Assembly (NCBI RefSeq): GCF_003258605.2
Contig: NZ_CP031264.1
Coordinates: forward strand, 5,084,001 to 5,148,000
Length of the DNA stretch: 64,000 bases
Source: Peterkaempfera bronchialis
GTDB lineage: Bacteria > Actinomycetota > Actinomycetes > Streptomycetales > Streptomycetaceae
Reading direction: 5' to 3'
Part shown: positions 45,449 to 54,053 of the stretch, piece by piece
Numbering within the stretch: the stretch's first letter is position 1
How the letters are laid out: every line of letters begins with the position of its first letter
The notes under the pieces: generated by a model
Told to the model about the DNA's origin: nothing
The model's database searches: none
Seen by the model: the letters and a program-made list of their open reading frames with translations, nothing else
Translations under genes and position numbers: made by a program

Positions 45449-46642
45449 ATGGCGTACACCGCGGTGCCCGGCGTCCGGGTGCCGATCCGCATGTGGACCG
45501 ACCCGGCCACCGTCGAGGGCCAGGCCATGCAGCAGCTGCGCAACATCTCCTCCCTGCCGTGGATCAGCGGCCTCGCCGTGATGCCCGACGTACACCTCGG
45601 CAAGGGCGCGACGGTCGGCTCCGTCATCGCCATGCAGGGCGCCGTCTGCCCGGCGGCGGTCGGCGTGGACATCGGCTGCGGCATGAGCGCGGTCAAGACC
45701 TCCCTCACCGCCCGCGACCTGCCCGACGACCTCTCCCGGCTGCGTTCCCGTATCGAGGAGGCCATCCCGGTCGGCCGCCACGGCCATGACGACCCGGTCG
45801 ACCCACGCCGCCTGCACGGCCTGCCCACCGCCGGCTGGGACGACTTCTGGCAGCGGTTCGACGGACTGGCCGAGGCCGTGAAGTTCCGCCGGGAACGGGC
45901 CCACTCCCAGATGGGTTCGCTGGGCGGCGGCAACCACTTCATCGAGGTCTGCCTGGACACCGACGGCGCGGTGTGGCTGATGCTGCACTCCGGTTCCCGC
46001 AACATCGGCAAGGAACTGGCCGAGTACCACATCGGCATCGCCCGCTACCTGCCGCACAACCAGGGCCTGGTCGACCGCGACCTGGCGGTCTTCATCGCGG
46101 ACACGCCGCAGATGGCGGCGTACCGGCAGGACCTCTTCTGGGCGCAGGAGTACGCCAAGCACAACCGCTCCCTGATGATGGCGCTCCTCCAGGACACCGT
46201 CCGCCGGGAGTTCCGCCGCACCAAGGTCGCCTTCGACCAGGTGATCTCCTGCCACCACAACTACGTGGCGGAGGAGCGGTACGACGGCCAGGACATGCTG
46301 GTCACCCGCAAGGGCGCCATCCGCGCCGGCTCCGGCGAGTACGGCATCATCCCCGGCTCCATGGGCACCGGCTCGTACATCGTCCGCGGCCTCGGCAACA
46401 CCGCCGCCTTCAACTCCGCCTCCCACGGCGCCGGCCGCAAAATGAGCCGCAACGCCGCCAAGAAGCGCTTCACCGCCGACGACCTCGCCGCCCAGACCAA
46501 GGGCGTGGAGTGCCGCAAGGACAGCGGCGTCGTCGACGAGATCCCCGCCGCCTACAAGCCCATCGAAAAGGTCATCGACCAGCAGCGCGACCTGGTCGAG
46601 GTCGTCGCCCAACTCAAGCAGGTCGTCTGCGTCAAGGGCTGA
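45449..46642 (+). CDS. rtcB: RtcB-family RNA ligase
   Basis: 397 residues; ATG with GGAGG eleven bases upstream. Metal/GMP centre: GVDIGCGMSAV (Asp/Cys ligand), GSLGGGNHFIE (Asn-His), HSGSRNIG, SCHHNYV, and PGSMGTGSYIVRG with SHGAGRKMSR, the guanylylated His in SHGAGR. Joins 2',3'-cyclic-phosphate and 5'-OH RNA ends using GTP and Mn2+. Shorter than canonical RtcB (about 480) but all motifs are present, as in the actinobacterial RtcB branch. No archease neighbour. Confidence 0.92.
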   Translation: MAYTAVPGVRVPIRMWTDPATVEGQAMQQLRNISSLPWISGLAVMPDVHLGKGATVGSVIAMQGAVCPAAVGVDIGCGMSAVKTSLTARDLPDDLSRLRSRIEEAIPVGRHGHDDPVDPRRLHGLPTAGWDDFWQRFDGLAEAVKFRRERAHSQMGSLGGGNHFIEVCLDTDGAVWLMLHSGSRNIGKELAEYHIGIARYLPHNQGLVDRDLAVFIADTPQMAAYRQDLFWAQEYAKHNRSLMMALLQDTVRREFRRTKVAFDQVISCHHNYVAEERYDGQDMLVTRKGAIRAGSGEYGIIPGSMGTGSYIVRGLGNTAAFNSASHGAGRKMSRNAAKKRFTADDLAAQTKGVECRKDSGVVDEIPAAYKPIEKVIDQQRDLVEVVAQLKQVVCVKG

Positions 46643-46699
46643 CGTCCCGGGCGCGTCCCACCAGCGACATCTGGCGCCCAGGGCTTCCCCTGTGCGTCC

Positions 46700-47167
46700 T
46701 CACCGGACGGCTGGCATCCGGCCGAAGCGCCAGTCATCGACCCGCTTCCGGATGCCGGCCACCATGGGCAGTCCATCGACCTCGGCCGGTGCGAACCAGC
46801 GGACTTCGTGGGACTCCTCCGAGACGGTGATCGTGCCGCTGACGGGGCGGGCGAGCAGGCAGATGGAGAACTCCTGGCGCACCTCGCCGTCGTCGTAGGC
46901 GAAGACATGCCCCGGATTGGTGTAGGTCCCCACGATGCCCGTGATCTCGACGGTCAGGCCGGTCTCCTCCAGGGTCTCCCGGATGGCGCACTCCGCCAGG
47001 GATTCGCCCAGGTTCATGGCCCCGCCGGGCAGGGCCCACATGCCGTTGTCCGTCCGACGCTGGAGCAGGATGCGCCCCAGCTCATCCACCACGACCGCCG
47101 ATGCGGCCGGTACCAGACTGTTGGGCTCGGGGGCCTCGGGGTCGTCCTCGTAGTCACGCCTGGCCAT
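46700..47167 (-). CDS. NUDIX hydrolase
   Basis: 155 residues, ATG overlapping the upstream gene's last codons. The Nudix box reads GGAMNLGESLAECAIRETLE, ETGL, a full GX5EX7REUXEEXGU. Hydrolyses a nucleoside diphosphate linked to another moiety; the exact substrate is not visible. Overlap with the HTH-PLD gene implies coupled expression and a common pathway, a pairing frequent in streptomycetes. Confidence 0.9.
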   Translation of the reverse strand: MARRDYEDDPEAPEPNSLVPAASAVVVDELGRILLQRRTDNGMWALPGGAMNLGESLAECAIRETLEETGLTVEITGIVGTYTNPGHVFAYDDGEVRQEFSICLLARPVSGTITVSEESHEVRWFAPAEVDGLPMVAGIRKRVDDWRFGRMPAVR

Positions 47168-47912
47168 CGGTGCTCCCCCAAACGGGTCGGCCTTGCGTCC
47201 ACAACTCGTCCGTGTGGGCCGCAAAGCGGTCGAACATGCCGTCATCCTGGCTTCGGCGCAGGTGCAGCATCGGCGCGTCATGGCCTATCCGATGCGTCAG
47301 CAGCGGGGTGACGATCATGTCGTCATCGAACCGGAAGACGGACAGGTGGGTGTGGCCGCTGGAGAAGCGGGCCTGGATTCCCTTGGTGTCCTTGATCTTC
47401 TCCAACTCGGCGAGTGTCACCCTGATGCGAATGGAGAGCGTGAGAGGGACGTCCTCGTCACGCTCCCGTGCCCGGGTCGTCTCGCTGTCGGGTTCACCCA
47501 AGAGAAAGCGGACCCTGCACCCTTGCTCTGCCTTGCGCCGCAAGGCTCCGCCGAGGTTCGCCTGTTCCAGCCACAGGAAGTAGTTGGTGTACCCGGCGAA
47601 GGTCAGCTCATCGCTCGCCTTGGTGATCAGGCTGCGCCACAGCGACGTGGGGGCGGCGGAGCGGTACGGGTATACGGACACGACTTCCCGGTCTGGACCA
47701 GTCTTGATCGCTGCCCGGACGGTGGATGGCCAGAGCATGGATTCGTCAACTCCCAGGGCGTCGCTTGCGGCCCATCGGTGCCGAGCGTGTGGGACGCGGC
47801 TGGCGTCAGCGAGCCACCTGCCCACCGTTTTGGCATCGACACCGCACTTCTCGGCTAACTGCCGCTCGCCCATCCTGGCATCGGCCATAGCGCGCCTGAG
47901 CGAATCGTTCAA
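47154..47912 (-). CDS. Helix-turn-helix regulator with phospholipase-D-like C-terminal domain
   Basis: 252 residues. TTG start is inferred because the first helix (LRRAMADARMGERQLAEKCG) is needed for the XRE fold; an ATG eight codons later would cut it. HTH spans residues 4-55 (VDAKTVGRWLADAS). The remainder is a PLD-like domain without clear catalytic His-Lys-Asp (GHTHLSVFRFDDDMIVT is the closest), so it likely binds a ligand. Followed by a coupled Nudix gene. Confidence 0.82.
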   Translation of the reverse strand: MNDSLRRAMADARMGERQLAEKCGVDAKTVGRWLADASRVPHARHRWAASDALGVDESMLWPSTVRAAIKTGPDREVVSVYPYRSAAPTSLWRSLITKASDELTFAGYTNYFLWLEQANLGGALRRKAEQGCRVRFLLGEPDSETTRARERDEDVPLTLSIRIRVTLAELEKIKDTKGIQARFSSGHTHLSVFRFDDDMIVTPLLTHRIGHDAPMLHLRRSQDDGMFDRFAAHTDELWTQGRPVWGSTDGQA

Positions 47913-48029
47913 GGCTTTCCCCGAAGTGTCCCTGGGACGTCTGGTGCACTTCTCAGCGTAGGGGCAAAGTGCGCCAGATGTCCGTAGTAGGCGGTGTGAA
48001 CGGCCTTACCGGCGCCGGAAGCTGACTGT

Positions 48030-48614
48030 GTGATCGAGACGACACGGGCGGTGCCTCGCGAATCCCAGCACGCCGACCTCCGGATGCAGACAGCGACACC
48101 GCTCTCAGCCGCCGCGCCCTTCATGCCCGAGCTGATCTTGCAGCGCCCGACGATGTATTTGCGGTGGCTGGGCTGCTCGGCGGACGATCCGGCTGCGGGT
48201 CGTCGCGTACGGGACTTCACAGCTCTGGTGGTGGCCGGCTGGGGACTGGGTGCGCTGGTGGAGACGGTGCAACTCTGCGCGTCTGAGCTGCTGGGGAACT
48301 GCGTGCAGCACGCACGGCCCGATGCCCGGACGGAAGGGGCCTGCGGGGCGTCGCGCGCGGGTGTCGCACTGAGGGCGTGGCCTGCCTGGCTGTTTCTGGA
48401 GGTGTCGGACGACGATTCGCGCCCGCCGATACTCCCCCGCGCTGAGGGGTTCGGCCCGGATTCGGAAGGCGATCCGGAGGCGTTGCTGGCTACTTCGGGG
48501 AGGGGGCTGCTGATCGTGCGCGAGTTGGCGGACGACGTGTGGTGGCGGCCCAAGGACGGCGGCGGCAAGACGGTGTTCGCCCGGTTCGCGCTGTCCGGGG
48601 GCGGTGCGCGATGA
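48030..48614 (+). CDS. HATPase-type ATP-binding protein
   Basis: 194 residues. CASELLGNCVQHARPD is the N box, VSDDDSRPP the G1-like site and SGRGLLIVRELADDVWWRP the G2 box, placing it with SpoIIAB-like anti-sigma kinases. GTG start after GGAAG; an ATG 18 codons in is possible. Divergent from the HTH-PLD gene and overlapping the next small gene (ATGA). Confidence 0.85.
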   Translation: MIETTRAVPRESQHADLRMQTATPLSAAAPFMPELILQRPTMYLRWLGCSADDPAAGRRVRDFTALVVAGWGLGALVETVQLCASELLGNCVQHARPDARTEGACGASRAGVALRAWPAWLFLEVSDDDSRPPILPRAEGFGPDSEGDPEALLATSGRGLLIVRELADDVWWRPKDGGGKTVFARFALSGGGAR

Positions 48615-48926
48615 GCGTTCGCCTGGACCCCGAGGCTCTAGCTCTGGTCGTGTCCAACCACCCTCGCCCGCCGGGACGCCGGACCCGAGCAGACCCCCGC
48701 TGCGGTTCGTGTGGCCTGCCCGGAGGAGTCCGGCGCCGCCGCTGTGCTACTGATGGCTGCCTGCGGACTGCGTGCGGAGTGGTGCCATGGAGTTGCCGCA
48801 GACCCGATACGGCTGCACGCATGGGGTGCAGACGAAGAGTGGCGAATCGGTCGCCGAACCGGCGTCCACCGCCGCCTATACGCCCCTTCTATGCATCTCC
48901 GGAGGCTCCGATCAACGAGCACGCTG
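48611..48926 (+). pseudogene. Small gene coupled to HATPase, apparently frameshifted
   Basis: ATG overlaps the HATPase stop and begins MSVRLDPEALALVVSNHPRP, PRCGSCGLP, after which this frame turns into Arg-rich noise. The adjacent frame continues naturally with EESGAAAVLLMAACGLRAEW and RLHAWGADEEWRIGRRTG. One frameshift near 48720 would join them. The first frame also stays open into the acetyltransferase that follows, so an automated call could fuse the two genes. Confidence 0.45.
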
Positions 48927-49483
48927 AGCCGGTTCTGTGGATCCGTGGAAAGGGTTGCGCGCTGGGCGACTACCGCAGTGACCTGGTGGAACAGTACTGG
49001 CGCTGGGAGCAGGACCCCAGGTCGCTGGTCGGCTACGGCCGACAGACGCCCGAGTCTTTGGAGGCCCGTACGGAGGGGATGGCGCACCAACTGCGAGACC
49101 TGGCCGACTTGCCCCGGTTCACGGTCTACGACACCAGCAGGGACGAGGCGGAGCCGGTCGGTACCACCGCGCTGATCATCGATCACGCCGTACGGACCGC
49201 CGAGTACATCATCATGCTCGCGCCGCACACTCGCAGCCGTGGCCTGGGCGCCGAGGCCACCAGGCTGACCCTGGACTACGCGTTCCACATCACCAATGTG
49301 CGCATGGTCTGGCTGAAGGTCCTGGCCCCAAACACCGGGGCTGTCACCGCCTATGAGCGAGCGGGCTTCCGGCACGCCGGACGCCTGAGGCAGTCCGGCT
49401 ACTGGCTCGGCCAGGTCTGCGACGAACTGCTTATGGACGCCCTGGCCGAGGACTTCGACGGCCCCTCCGCCATCGCCAACTGA
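48911..49483 (+). CDS. GNAT-family N-acetyltransferase, possibly initiated at AUC
   Basis: 190 residues if read from ATC 48911, which has GGAGG exactly five bases upstream and gives INEHAEPVLWIRGKGCALGD, like the expected start of this family. No ATG, GTG or TTG occurs in frame between the broken upstream gene and this point. Acetyl-CoA motif A is TRSRGLGAEATRLTLDYAFH, and motif B APNTGAVTAYERAGFRHAGR. Acts on a small molecule or protein amine; the substrate is unknown. Ends 30 bp before CRISPR array 1. Confidence 0.75.
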   Translation: MNEHAEPVLWIRGKGCALGDYRSDLVEQYWRWEQDPRSLVGYGRQTPESLEARTEGMAHQLRDLADLPRFTVYDTSRDEAEPVGTTALIIDHAVRTAEYIIMLAPHTRSRGLGAEATRLTLDYAFHITNVRMVWLKVLAPNTGAVTAYERAGFRHAGRLRQSGYWLGQVCDELLMDALAEDFDGPSAIAN

Positions 49484-49513
49484 TTCCCGCAACCCCGTCG
49501 CGACGACCGTGTT

Positions 49514-49846
49514 CGGACCACCCCCGCCTGCGCGCGGAACACGCCACCGCGATCCGCTCGGCCGTGACGGACGGCGGACCACCCCCGCCTGCGCGGGGAA
49601 CACGCGGCGCGCTGCTCGTGCCGTCGGGACTGGTGCGGACCACCCCCGCCTGCGCGGGGAACACGTTGGCGATCCGCCGCACATCCGTGATCATCGCGGA
49701 CCACCCCCGCCTGCGCGGGGAACACCTGGACGCCTAGGTGCGCCGGGTCCTGGAGCACGGACCACCCCCGCCTGCGCGGGGAACACTGAGGTCGCCGTCC
49801 CAGACCGCGCCGAGAGCCGGACCACCCCCGCCTGCGCGGGGAACAC
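49514..49846 (-). CRISPR. CRISPR array 1, type I-E, 6 repeats and 5 spacers
   Basis: Repeats of 29 bp start at 49514, 49575, 49636, 49697, 49758 and 49818; spacers are 32 bp, the last 31. Read on the minus strand the repeat begins GTGTTCCCCGCGCAGG and ends GGTGGTCCG. The leftmost repeat has a changed base (CGCGCGGAAC) and marks the leader-distal end, so the array is read leftward from cas2e. Only 18 bp separate it from the cas2e stop. Confidence 0.97.
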
Positions 49847-49864
49847 GCTTGTTGACCTGGGGCG

Positions 49865-50179
49865 CTAGAAGGGATCTGCTGCGTCCTGGTACTCCTCGGG
49901 TCGGAAGGCGATGAGAGTGAGCCCGTCGAAGTCGACGGGGATGCGGCGGCGTTCGCCTGCGGTGTGGAGTGCGAAGCCCTGTTCGTTGGCTTCGGGGTAC
50001 ATGAGGACGGCGGCGCCAGTGTCGATGGAGGCGCAGACGACGGACCAGAGTTCGTCGCGGACGCGGGCGGAGAGGGTGCCGACGTAGAGGCCCGGTGTCG
50101 GCTCGAGCATCCAGCGGGTGAGGGCGCCCCGGACGTGGTCGGGGACGGCGGTGGTGGCCAGGACGGTCATGGACGGCAT
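49865..50179 (-). CDS. cas2e: CRISPR-associated endonuclease Cas2e
   Basis: 104 residues; ATG 50179 is used, with an ATG three codons later as alternative. TVLATTAVPDHVRGALTRWM, PGLYVGTLSARVRDELWSVV are the Cas2e (CT1978) features. Forms the Cas1-Cas2 integration complex that inserts new spacers. Last gene of the operon; array 1 follows at once on the same strand. Confidence 0.93.
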   Translation of the reverse strand: MPSMTVLATTAVPDHVRGALTRWMLEPTPGLYVGTLSARVRDELWSVVCASIDTGAAVLMYPEANEQGFALHTAGERRRIPVDFDGLTLIAFRPEEYQDAADPF

Positions 50180-50213
50180 GGGTTTCCGCCGCTCTGAGAG
50201 GTTGGCGGGCAGG

Positions 50214-51209
50214 TCACTCCGAGTCCGCCTGGGTGGCGTAGTTGACGCCGGCAGGGACGGAACCCGTCGCCGGGTCCCAGAGGTTGACCATGTCCACGGC
50301 CTTCCCGTCCGGCAGGGGGTCGGCCTCTCCGGGGGCGAGGAGGCTCTGGACGTCGGAGACGATTCGCGGCAGCAGCTTGAAGAGTCGGAGCCGTTCGCGG
50401 AACCGCCGCCGGGCCTCCCCCTCCGGCTGCGGCGAGTCATGAAGGGAGAACGCCAGCGGTACCGTCAGTTCGGCCTTGTAGAGATCCGCGATGTCGTACA
50501 CGAAGGCGTGCTGCGCCCCTTGGTGGACGAAGCCCAGGGCAGGTGAGCAGCCGAGGGCGACGAGTGCGGCATGGACGATCCCGTAAAGGCAGGTGTTGGC
50601 CGAGGACAGCGCGAGGTTGACCGGATCCTGGTCGTCCCAGGATGCCGGGTCGTACGCGCGGCGGAAGCGGCCGACCCGGTGCTGCTGCGCGAGCAGCTTG
50701 TACAGGGCTTTCATCCGCTGCCCTTCCATGCCGCGCAGCTGATGCAACGTACTGGAGGCCGGGACCTGCACTTCGAACCGCATGAGGTACATCTGCCTGG
50801 CCACGGCCAGGCGCCGTTCCGGATCGCTCCACTGGTGGACCTGGTGTTCCAGCCAGCGCGTTGTGAGCGAGTCTGGTGTGGTTGCGGAGTAGCAGCGGAC
50901 GCCGCCGGAGCCGGTGCACACCACGGTGGTGCCGTGTCGGGCGAAGGTGGCCAGAGCGGGTTGGGTGATCGAGGTGCCGGGGCCGAGCAGGATGCAGGAG
51001 AGTGCCGAGGTTGGCAGGTAGACGCGGGTGACTTCACCGTCGGCGGAGGTGGTCTCGGCGCAGACGCCGGTGTCGTCCTGGACGATGCGTACGACATCCG
51101 CGTACAGGAAGGACAGTGAGTCACCGACGCGGGGCAGCATCGCGAGCGTCGGTGCGGCGATCCTGCGCCGTGCGGAGGTCTTGCTGTGCGGAGTGGGGGT
51201 GGCCGGCAT
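50214..51209 (-). CDS. cas1e: CRISPR-associated integrase Cas1e
   Basis: 331 residues from ATG 51209. Catalytic/metal residues sit in LSSANTCLYGIVHAAL (central helix), GFVHQGAQHAFVYDIADLYK (His and Asp ligands), as in Cas1e of E. coli. N-terminal beta domain DSLSFLYADVVRIVQDDTG. Integrates spacers with Cas2e. Starts 7 bp after the cas6e stop. Confidence 0.95.
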   Translation of the reverse strand: MPATPTPHSKTSARRRIAAPTLAMLPRVGDSLSFLYADVVRIVQDDTGVCAETTSADGEVTRVYLPTSALSCILLGPGTSITQPALATFARHGTTVVCTGSGGVRCYSATTPDSLTTRWLEHQVHQWSDPERRLAVARQMYLMRFEVQVPASSTLHQLRGMEGQRMKALYKLLAQQHRVGRFRRAYDPASWDDQDPVNLALSSANTCLYGIVHAALVALGCSPALGFVHQGAQHAFVYDIADLYKAELTVPLAFSLHDSPQPEGEARRRFRERLRLFKLLPRIVSDVQSLLAPGEADPLPDGKAVDMVNLWDPATGSVPAGVNYATQADSE

Positions 51210-51216
51210 CGGCGTC

Positions 51217-51960
51217 TCACGCTCCGGAACCGCCGGGCGCGAGGCTGAGCAGCCCGCAACCGTACGACTTGCTGCGGCCGATGCCGTGGAGCAGGGCGTT
51301 GCGCAGGGCGTCGGGGTCCCGCACGGTGGCGGCTCCCTCGAAGCGGGTTGCCGAGTGGGCGACCCGGATGGCTTCGCCTTGCCGCTCGCGGCCTCTGACC
51401 GGACTCTGCGGGCCGCTGCCTCCGTCGCGCTGGTGCCAGGCCGTGAGGGCGTCGGCTGGCTCGGACAGGACGGTGTGGAGGTCCAGCCCGGCTGCCGCCG
51501 CGCGGGCGGCCCACCACTGGTCGGCATCGTCCCCGTGGAGCGGGATGACCTGCTTCCACTTGCCGACCGTGCTGTTGGGACCGCAGCGCCGAACCGCGTT
51601 GCCGAGAAGGCGGTACCGGACCGGTAGCCCGGGGCGCAGCGAGGTGAGCATGGTGCGCATGTCCCGGGTCTGTGCCTGTGCGTATCCGGCGGGCAGGCGG
51701 CCGGTGTCCGGCGCGACGCGGGTCTGGATGAGGAGGACGGGCGGGCCTGCCCCGTCGGTGTCGAGCCGGAAGAGGACGCCGGCGTGGGCGCGGGGACTGT
51801 CGCCGAGCCCGTCCGGTACCAGCTTCATGATGCGGCGGTGGAGATCGGCGGCGTCGCGGATGTCGTGCTGGACCTGCCGGTTGCCCGGGTTGAGGAGGAG
51901 CCGGGTCAGCCATGCCTGCTCCGTGGCCGCGTCCGAGGGGGCGGGCGCTGTGGTGGTCAT
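51217..51960 (-). CDS. cas6e: crRNA endonuclease Cas6e
   Basis: 247 residues; ATG overlaps the cas5e stop by four bases. The RAMP fold shows HRRIMKLVPDGLGDSPRAHA near 40 (with the catalytic His) and the glycine-rich loop GIGRSKSYGCGLLSLAP at the end. Cuts pre-crRNA at the base of the repeat hairpin (here CCCCGC/GCGGGG) and stays bound to the 3' stem. Confidence 0.94.
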   Translation of the reverse strand: MTTTAPAPSDAATEQAWLTRLLLNPGNRQVQHDIRDAADLHRRIMKLVPDGLGDSPRAHAGVLFRLDTDGAGPPVLLIQTRVAPDTGRLPAGYAQAQTRDMRTMLTSLRPGLPVRYRLLGNAVRRCGPNSTVGKWKQVIPLHGDDADQWWAARAAAAGLDLHTVLSEPADALTAWHQRDGGSGPQSPVRGRERQGEAIRVAHSATRFEGAATVRDPDALRNALLHGIGRSKSYGCGLLSLAPGGSGA

Positions 51961-52823
51961 GAGGCGTTTCCTTCGGGACGCGGGGGGTGCAGGTAGGCGT
52001 CGAGCGCATCGAGGTAGTCCGTGCCGTATCCGCCGCACAGAGCCGCCGGCAGCCGCCGGCTGGTGCTGTACACAGGGCGGGCGTGGTGCACGCGGTCGCG
52101 TGCAGTGAGGCGGACGGGCTCGTCGTTGAGCATGGTGACGGCGGCCCTGCCGGAGGGCGCGGTGCCCGTGTCGGAGGGGAAGGGCATGTCCGCCGTGAAA
52201 CGGACCGTGACGGTGGGGTCGGGCTGTCCGCTTCCCGCTTCGGCGGCGGTCCGGGGCTTCGGACGGGCCAGGGGCACCCGGTCGAGTTCGGAGACCGGGT
52301 CGGGAACGTCGGCTCGGAGCAGGAGCAGCGCACCGGGTGGGCAGGAGCGGCGGCCCAGGTGCAGCGGCCAGTGCGGGGCGGCCAGTGCCTGGGCGCACTC
52401 GGCGAGCAGGGTGTCCTGGCCGGGCGCGGTGACCGCGATGGTGAAGACGGCGTCGCTCAGGTAGTGGCGGCGGGAGACGATGGTCGCGGTGTCGCCACTC
52501 CGTCGGCCGCCTTTGGCGGTGGGGACGGTCCGGTGCTGGGGGTATCCGCCGCCCACGGTGTGGAAATCGCCCAGCCGGACGCCGGGGCGGTCGGTCCGCA
52601 CGGTGAAGCGCAGCCTGGTGAGCCGGGCGAAGAGCGAAGCTGCCGCTTCGGGGCCGGCGTCCCCGTCGGCGATTGCTTCGGCACGCGGAATGCCCAGGGC
52701 GGAGGCGATCATCCCGATCAGGCCGGACCGTGTGGGGTGCGCCACGGTGTCGCGGTCGGTGAAGGCACTGTGCTCGCCCCAGGACTGGAGCGGGGCGCCG
52801 AGTTGGAGGAGGAAGCCGGTCAC
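51957..52823 (-). CDS. cas5e: Cascade subunit Cas5e
   Basis: 288 residues from GTG, overlapping the cas7e stop. FLLQLGAPLQSWGEHSAFTD opens the protein, the Cas5 signature, and SGLIGMIASALGIPRAEA follows. Binds the 8-nt 5' handle of the crRNA within Cascade. Overlaps cas6e downstream. Confidence 0.94.
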   Translation of the reverse strand: MTGFLLQLGAPLQSWGEHSAFTDRDTVAHPTRSGLIGMIASALGIPRAEAIADGDAGPEAAASLFARLTRLRFTVRTDRPGVRLGDFHTVGGGYPQHRTVPTAKGGRRSGDTATIVSRRHYLSDAVFTIAVTAPGQDTLLAECAQALAAPHWPLHLGRRSCPPGALLLLRADVPDPVSELDRVPLARPKPRTAAEAGSGQPDPTVTVRFTADMPFPSDTGTAPSGRAAVTMLNDEPVRLTARDRVHHARPVYSTSRRLPAALCGGYGTDYLDALDAYLHPPRPEGNAS

Positions 52824-53983
52824 GCCTGACCGGCCCCTTCTGCCGACCAGACGGCTGCGACGGCGCCGGCGACCAACTCCGGGTAGGAGGCGACCTGCTG
52901 ACCCAGTCCGTCCCATGCCTTGTCGTCCACGGAGGCGTGGGCGCTGTGGACCACCCCGCTGTCGCCGAGCAGACGCTGGATGCGGGCGGCGTAGTCGCTG
53001 AGGGCCTCACGCGACTGCTGCCCCCACCCCTCCGACCGGGCCTGCACAGGCTTCTCGAAGGCTGCGGCCAGGGAGAGCGGGCGGTCGGAGCGGACCGAGA
53101 CATGCACCAGGTCGGGGACGGTGTGCGGGGCCGTGGAGGTCTTCTTCGCGGACGGCAGTGTGCTGATGAACGCGGTGGCGAACGCGGCGGCGAGGCCACG
53201 GGCAGTGGCACGGTCGGGGACGTTCTCGCTGAGGTCACGCAGATCGAGCGTGGCGTAGCGGTAGAAGACGCCGCTGCTGTACTCGCCGGTGTTCATGTGG
53301 GCGCTGCCCGCGTCCTCGGCCCACTCTCCCGCGTCGTCGACGGCCGTGAAGAAGTCCGCCTGGACGGACGTGCTGTGGGTGGTGAACGCGTGGGCGACCT
53401 GGACGGCGCCGTCCACGCCGGCACCGGGGATCTCGGCGAGCATGCGGCCGAAGAGCGCGATGGAGCCGTTGCGGGAGCGCAGGATCTTGTGGATGGCGTC
53501 CTTGGGCAGCAGCGCCTTGGACGCGGCGGCTTTGCTGCCGAGAGCCTTCTCCAGTGCCTCGCGGTGCTGCTCCGCGATGTCGGCGAGTGCGGCTGCCGCA
53601 GTGTCGGGAAGAAAGAGCAAGGAGGCGGTGGTCCGGTCACCCTTCTCCAACGCCAGCTTGGACTCGCTGGAGCGGATGATCTGCGCACCGGCAAGTTCGG
53701 CGAGGTCGGCGGGCCATCCGCGCTGCTCCACCAACTCCCCGGCGACCTGCTGAGGCAGCCGCCGGGTCCGCACGGCCTGCTCGCCGATCTGCTCCTCGAC
53801 GGCGAGCCGGGTGGGCCTCTTCCACGCCTGGCTGGAGACACGGGTACGGGTGGTGCCACCGAAGGTGACCGTCTTGGGCGAACCGAGGTCGTCCCGGTTG
53901 ACGTTGCTGTAGGGCAGCGTCTGGGTGATGTGGAAGTCCAGGAAACGGGGCTTGCCGGACGTCCTGTCGGCGGGGTCGGTCAT
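52820..53983 (-). CDS. cas7e: Cascade backbone subunit Cas7e
   Basis: 387 residues. FLDFHITQTLPYSNVNRDDL and TRVSSQAWKRPTR are the Cas7e hallmarks; the thumb segment carries HMNTGEYSSGVFYRYA. Six copies coat the spacer part of the crRNA and kink it every sixth nucleotide, which is why positions 6, 12, 18 are not read. ATG start 70 bp after the cse2 gene. Confidence 0.95.
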   Translation of the reverse strand: MTDPADRTSGKPRFLDFHITQTLPYSNVNRDDLGSPKTVTFGGTTRTRVSSQAWKRPTRLAVEEQIGEQAVRTRRLPQQVAGELVEQRGWPADLAELAGAQIIRSSESKLALEKGDRTTASLLFLPDTAAAALADIAEQHREALEKALGSKAAASKALLPKDAIHKILRSRNGSIALFGRMLAEIPGAGVDGAVQVAHAFTTHSTSVQADFFTAVDDAGEWAEDAGSAHMNTGEYSSGVFYRYATLDLRDLSENVPDRATARGLAAAFATAFISTLPSAKKTSTAPHTVPDLVHVSVRSDRPLSLAAAFEKPVQARSEGWGQQSREALSDYAARIQRLLGDSGVVHSAHASVDDKAWDGLGQQVASYPELVAGAVAAVWSAEGAGQA

Positions 53984-54053
53984 CGCGCGGATCCTTTTCC
54001 GTGAGCTGAGGAGTGAAAGCGGAGGGAGTGCGGACGGCAGTGCGGCGTGTGGC

